NCBI RefSeq assembly: GCF_001552375.1
Contig: NZ_BCRB01000032.1
Span: forward strand, 1 to 40,070
Direction of reading: 5' to 3'
Source: Cellulomonas iranensis NBRC 101100 = JCM 18110
GTDB taxonomy: Bacteria; Actinomycetota; Actinomycetes; Actinomycetales; Cellulomonadaceae
DNA length: 40,070 nucleotides
Shown here one piece after another: positions 37,309 to 40,070 of the stretch. The translations under genes and the position numbers were made by a program. The notes beneath the pieces are model-generated. The model saw only the letters and a program-made list of their open reading frames with translations, was not told the origin of the DNA and did no database searches. Each line of letters starts with the position of its first letter. Within the stretch, counting starts at the first letter, position 1.

Positions 37309-37932
37309 TCAGCCCCGGCGGCGCCACGCCCGCACCGCCCGCCCCACGAGCGGCACCAGCGGCAGCGCGAGCCACGCCGCGAGCACCGCACGCGTCGCCG
37401 CGCCGCCCGGGTCGAACGGTCCGGGCAGCACCGCGGTCGGCGTGATCGCGAGCATCGGCAGCGTGCGCGCGAGCGCCAGCACCTCGTCGTCCGGCATCGC
37501 GGCCACGTCGCCGAGCGTCGAGCGGCCCGCCACGCCCATCGACGCCGCGACCACGCGCATCGCGCGCACGCGCGCGTCGTCGTCGACCACCTCGACCGCG
37601 CGCCCCGCGAACGCCGCACCCGGCAGCGTGACCTCGACCTCGGGGTGCGCGACGGCGTTCCGGTACCACTGCGCCGCGTGCCCGTACCCGGCCACGACGA
37701 CCACGGCGCCGTCGACCACCGCGTAGCACAGCGGCACCTCCCGACGCTCCCCGCTCACGCGGCCACGCGTCGCCAGCAGCAGGATCGACCCCGCCAGCGG
37801 CGTCGCGAGCAGCACACCACCGCCCCGGCGCAGGAGGGGCGCCGCGACGCGTCGGTTCACCACCAGGAAGCCGCGGCGCAGCGGCTCCGCGAGGCGTGCG
37901 AGGACGGGGCCGTACGGCAACGGGTCGCTCAT
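37309..37932 (-). CDS. F420H2-dependent quinone/nitroreductase-family protein (DUF385)
   Basis: A 207-residue split-barrel protein. [46 protein letters not shown] matches the deazaflavin-dependent nitroreductase (Ddn/DUF385) pattern RxSGxxRxxPL, a G-containing strand and the WYxNxxAxPxV block. The family uses F420 or binds it, and some members reduce quinones. A TAGCGT -10 at 37939-37944 lies 6 nt before the ATG, so the mRNA should be leaderless. A hydrophobic Ala/Leu C-terminus may associate with the membrane. Confidence 0.83.
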   Translation of the reverse strand: MSDPLPYGPVLARLAEPLRRGFLVVNRRVAAPLLRRGGGVLLATPLAGSILLLATRGRVSGERREVPLCYAVVDGAVVVVAGYGHAAQWYRNAVAHPEVEVTLPGAAFAGRAVEVVDDDARVRAMRVVAASMGVAGRSTLGDVAAMPDDEVLALARTLPMLAITPTAVLPGPFDPGGAATRAVLAAWLALPLVPLVGRAVRAWRRRG

Positions 37933-37938
37933 GCGTCC

Positions 37939-37944
37939 ACGCTA
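37939..37944 (-). promoter_or_regulatory. -10 element (TAGCGT) for a leaderless reductase mRNA
   Basis: TAGCGT on the minus strand is 6 nt from the ATG at 37932, a spacing that leaves no room for a ribosome site. Confidence 0.5.
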
Positions 37945-37995
37945 GGGAGGCGGGACCGGCCGTGGCAGGGGACGGAGGTCACCCGCCGCACCGGG

Positions 37996-38067
37996 CTCCG
38001 CCCCCAGGATTCGAACCTGGACCGCAAGGCTCCAAAGGCCTGCGTGCTGCCGTTACACCAGGGCGGA
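37996..38067 (-). tRNA. tRNA-Gln (anticodon TTG)
   Basis: A 72-nt tRNA on the minus strand. The acceptor TCCGCCC/GGGCGGA pairs fully with the U1-A72 end typical of tRNA-Gln. The D stem is GTGT/GCAC, the anticodon loop is CTTTGGA with TTG at 38033-38035, the variable loop is GCGGT, and the T arm is CCAGG-TTCGAAT-CCTGG. The first pair of the anticodon stem (27-43) reads C/U, a mismatch. CCA is not encoded. The discriminator is G. Confidence 0.93.
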
Positions 38068-38175
38068 CCGGCGGCCCAGTCTGCCAGGCGCGGTCGCCCC
38101 GGTGCGCCGGACCGGACGCGACCGCGGCGCACGGACGTCCCCCCGCGCAGGCGCGCGGCACGGCACACTGGCCCG

Positions 38176-38811
38176 ATGGCCTCCGACTCGAAGCGGGCGA
38201 CACGCGCGCGCATGACCGGGACCCAGCGCCGCGCGCAGCTGCTCGACGTGTCGCGGCGGCTCTTCGCCGAGAAGGGGTTCGACAACACGAGCGTCGAGGA
38301 GATCGCGGCCCGCGCCGAGGTCTCCAAGCCCGTCGTGTACGAGCACTTCGGCGGCAAGGAGGGCATCTACGCGGTCGTCGTCGACCGCGAGATCCAGACG
38401 CTCACCGGCGCGCTCACGGACGCGCTCGAGGAGGGCGGCCACCCCAAGGTCATGGTCGAGCGCACCGCGCTCGCGCTGCTGACGTACATCGAGGAGTCCG
38501 AGGACGGGTTCCGGATCCTCGTGCGCGACTCGCCCGTCGCGCAGGCCACCGGCACGTTCTCGTCGCTCATCGGCGACGTCGCGTCGCAGGTCGAGCACCT
38601 GCTCGCGGCGCAGTTCAAGAAGCAGGCGCTCGACCCGCGCACCGCACCGATGTACGCGCAGATGCTCGTCGGCATGGTCGCGCTCACCGGGCAGTGGTGG
38701 CTCGACGCCCGCAGCCCCAAGAAGGCCGAGGTCGCGGCGCACCTGGTCAACCTCGCGTGGAACGGCCTCGAGGGCCTCGAGCGCCGCCCCGCGCTGACGC
38801 GCCAGCCCTGA
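38176..38811 (+). CDS. TetR/AcrR-family transcriptional regulator
   Basis: A 211-residue regulator. The helix-turn-helix is RRAQLLDVSRRLFAEKGFDNTSVEEIAARAEVSKPVVYEHFGGKEGIYAVVVDRE (split here, about residues 17-70), and an alpha-helical ligand domain follows. Its N-terminal MTGTQRRAQL start region and its place beside tRNA-Gln resemble the conserved TetR gene near glmU/mfd in actinobacteria (Rv1019 in M. tuberculosis). CACACT lies 6 nt before the ATG, suggesting a leaderless start. Target genes are unknown. Confidence 0.92.
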   Translation: MASDSKRATRARMTGTQRRAQLLDVSRRLFAEKGFDNTSVEEIAARAEVSKPVVYEHFGGKEGIYAVVVDREIQTLTGALTDALEEGGHPKVMVERTALALLTYIEESEDGFRILVRDSPVAQATGTFSSLIGDVASQVEHLLAAQFKKQALDPRTAPMYAQMLVGMVALTGQWWLDARSPKKAEVAAHLVNLAWNGLEGLERRPALTRQP

Positions 38812-38858
38812 CGCGACCGCCCCGGCGCGGCACGCGACGCAGGTCTCTCGACGACGAC

Positions 38859-38864
38859 TAATCT
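38859..38864 (+). promoter_or_regulatory. -10 element (TAATCT) for a leaderless marR mRNA
   Basis: TAATCT ends 7 nt before the ATG at 38872; no ribosome site is present. Confidence 0.5.
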
Positions 38865-38871
38865 TCCGACC

Positions 38872-39390
38872 ATGGCCGAGCCGCACGACGACGGGACCCC
38901 GCGCGACGAGGTCGACCGCATCGTGCTCGCGTGGCAGCACGAGCGGCCGGACCTCGACGTGCGGCCCCTCACCGTGCTGTCGCGCGTCAGCCGCCTCGCG
39001 CGGCACCTCGACCTCGCGCGGCGCGGCGCGTTCGCGCGGCACGGCCTCGAGACGTGGGAGTTCGACGTGCTCGCCGCACTGCGGCGCGCCGGTGCGCCCT
39101 ACCGCCTGTCGCCGGGGGCGCTGCTCACGCAGACGCTCGTCACGAGCGGCACCATGACCAACCGGATCGACCGGCTCGTGCAGCACGGGCTGGTCGAGCG
39201 CCAGCCGTCGCCCGACGACCGGCGCGGCGTGCTCGTGCAGCTCACGCCCGCCGGGCTGCGGCGCGTCGACGAGGCGTTCGCCGACCTGCTCGACGTCGAG
39301 CGCGGCCTCATCGGCGACCTGCCCGAGGCGGACCGCGAGCGGCTCGCGTCGCTGCTGCGCGACGTCCTCACGCTCTTCGACGCGTCGTGA
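38872..39390 (+). CDS. MarR-family transcriptional regulator
   Basis: A 172-residue winged-helix regulator. LETWEFDVLAALRRAGAPYRLSPGALL and TLVTSGTMTNRIDRLVQHGLVERQPSPDDRRGVLVQLTPAGLRRVD are the MarR recognition helix and wing, with the conserved D-x-R-G in the wing. The flanking helices form the dimer. It lies 70 bp upstream of an MFS transporter gene in the same direction and may control it. The start is set by the -10 at 38859-38864. Confidence 0.93.
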   Translation: MAEPHDDGTPRDEVDRIVLAWQHERPDLDVRPLTVLSRVSRLARHLDLARRGAFARHGLETWEFDVLAALRRAGAPYRLSPGALLTQTLVTSGTMTNRIDRLVQHGLVERQPSPDDRRGVLVQLTPAGLRRVDEAFADLLDVERGLIGDLPEADRERLASLLRDVLTLFDAS

Positions 39391-39460
39391 CGGCGCAGGG
39401 CCGCCGCCCGCGCGTCACGACCCGCCCCGCCACGAGCACGCCCGTCGCGGCGCCGCGACC

Positions 39461-40070
39461 GTGAGCGCCCGCGCCCGCGCGGGCGGTGCGCTGCTCGGGG
39501 CGCTGCTGCTCGTCGCCCTGACGCTGCGCGGACCGCTCGTGGCGCCCGCCCCCGTGATCGACCAGGTCGCCGGGACGCTCGGCCTCACGTCGTCGGCCGC
39601 GGGGCTGCTCACGGGGCTCGGCGTGCTGTGCTTCGCGACGCTCACGCCGCTCGCCGCGCTCGCGCTCGGGCGCGCGGGCACGACCCGGATGCTCGCGCTC
39701 GCGCTGCTCGCGATCCTCGGCGGCACGCTGCTGCGCTCGTTCGGCGGCGTGCCCGGCGCGTTCGTGGGGACCGTCGTCGTCGGCGCGGCGATCACCGTGG
39801 GGAACGTCGGGGTGCCCGTGGTCGTCGCGCGCGACTTCCCGACCCACGTGCCGCGCGTCATGGGCCTGTACTCGGCCGTCATGAACGCGGGCGCGTGGCT
39901 CACGACGCTCGGCACGGCACCCCTCGCCGGGCTCGTCGGGTGGCGCTGGGCGCTCACGGCGTGGGGCCTGCTGGCGCTGCTCGCGCTCGTCGTGTGGCTG
40001 CGCGTGGCGGGCGACGGCCCGTGGCGCGCGACCGGCCGGGCCGCGACACGGGCGGCCGCCGTGGCCGCCG
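39461..40070 (+). CDS. MFS transporter, CynX/NimT-like (3' end outside window)
   Basis: From a GTG at 39461 the frame stays open to the window end (203 codons). ALLLVALTLRGPLVAPAPVIDQVAGTLGLTSSAAGLLTGLGVLCFATLTPLAAL matches the N-terminus of CynX/NimT-type MFS proteins (in two stretches: the RGPLVAPAPV turn, then SSAAGLLTGLGVLCF). IGNVGVPVVVARDFP-like NVGVPVVVARDFPTHV and GLYSAVMNAGAWLTT follow. About six helices are visible. No ribosome site is seen upstream. It probably forms a unit with the MarR gene. Confidence 0.85.
   Translation, partial: MSARARAGGALLGALLLVALTLRGPLVAPAPVIDQVAGTLGLTSSAAGLLTGLGVLCFATLTPLAALALGRAGTTRMLALALLAILGGTLLRSFGGVPGAFVGTVVVGAAITVGNVGVPVVVARDFPTHVPRVMGLYSAVMNAGAWLTTLGTAPLAGLVGWRWALTAWGLLALLALVVWLRVAGDGPWRATGRAATRAAAVAA

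Noticed and set aside
37979-37985. TCACCCG near the tRNA and reductase genes as another EPS-type box
   Set aside because: No -10 at the phased distance and no link to EPS genes; treated as background for this composition.

Overview
The window is very GC-rich (about three quarters G+C by eye). Nearly every reading frame stays open for long stretches, GTG starts are common and 4-bp GTGA gene overlaps recur. Together with pntAB, a deazaflavin (F420)-type nitroreductase fold, the mfd/mazG and glmU/prs/rplY/pth blocks and a GntR-YtrA/ABC unit, this points to an actinobacterium. Cellulomonadaceae or a near relative (Micrococcales) is my best guess. All calls come from reading sequence and motifs; no database search was run.

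Layout. (1) 1-3346: the N-terminus of a secreted carbohydrate-active protein running off the left edge, behind a LacI-type operator, then pntAB (proton-translocating transhydrogenase). (2) 3569-8683: housekeeping block mazG - SurA-like lipoprotein - mfd, all on the minus strand, with strong GC hairpins at the transcript ends. (3) 8862-27682: an exopolysaccharide (EPS) / surface-glycan locus of nearly 19 kb. It contains gmd and fcl (GDP-mannose to GDP-L-fucose), an initiating polyprenyl-phosphate sugar transferase, two GT4 and one GT2 glycosyltransferases, a WcaF-like O-acyltransferase, flippase (Wzx-like), polymerase (Wzy-like), co-polymerase/BY-kinase (Wzc-like) and a Wzb-like phosphatase. 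It also has a nucleotidyltransferase plus CDP-alcohol phosphotransferase pair, and a 1352-residue secreted propeller/LamG/FN3/CBM protein with a partner lipoprotein. (4) 27830-32812: pth, rplY, a SIMPL-domain protein, prs and glmU, all minus. (5) 32962-40070: an MFS transporter, a GntR(YtrA)-ABC ATPase-permease operon with a visible operator, a methyltransferase, an F420-type reductase, tRNA-Gln, TetR, MarR and the start of a CynX/NimT-type MFS gene running off the right edge.

How it fits together. The EPS locus looks like a Wzx/Wzy-dependent pathway. The WbaP-like enzyme loads the first sugar on undecaprenyl phosphate, GTs extend it (fucose from Gmd/Fcl), the acyltransferase decorates it, Wzx flips it, Wzy polymerises it and Wzc/Wzb control length by phosphorylation. 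The CDP-alcohol arm may add a phospho-alcohol. The locus is split into short divergent units. A TCACCC box recurs in the divergent promoter regions, mostly 22, 32-33 or 54 bp upstream of TANNNT -10 elements that lack a recognisable -35. That suggests one shared activator and is the most interesting regulatory signal here.
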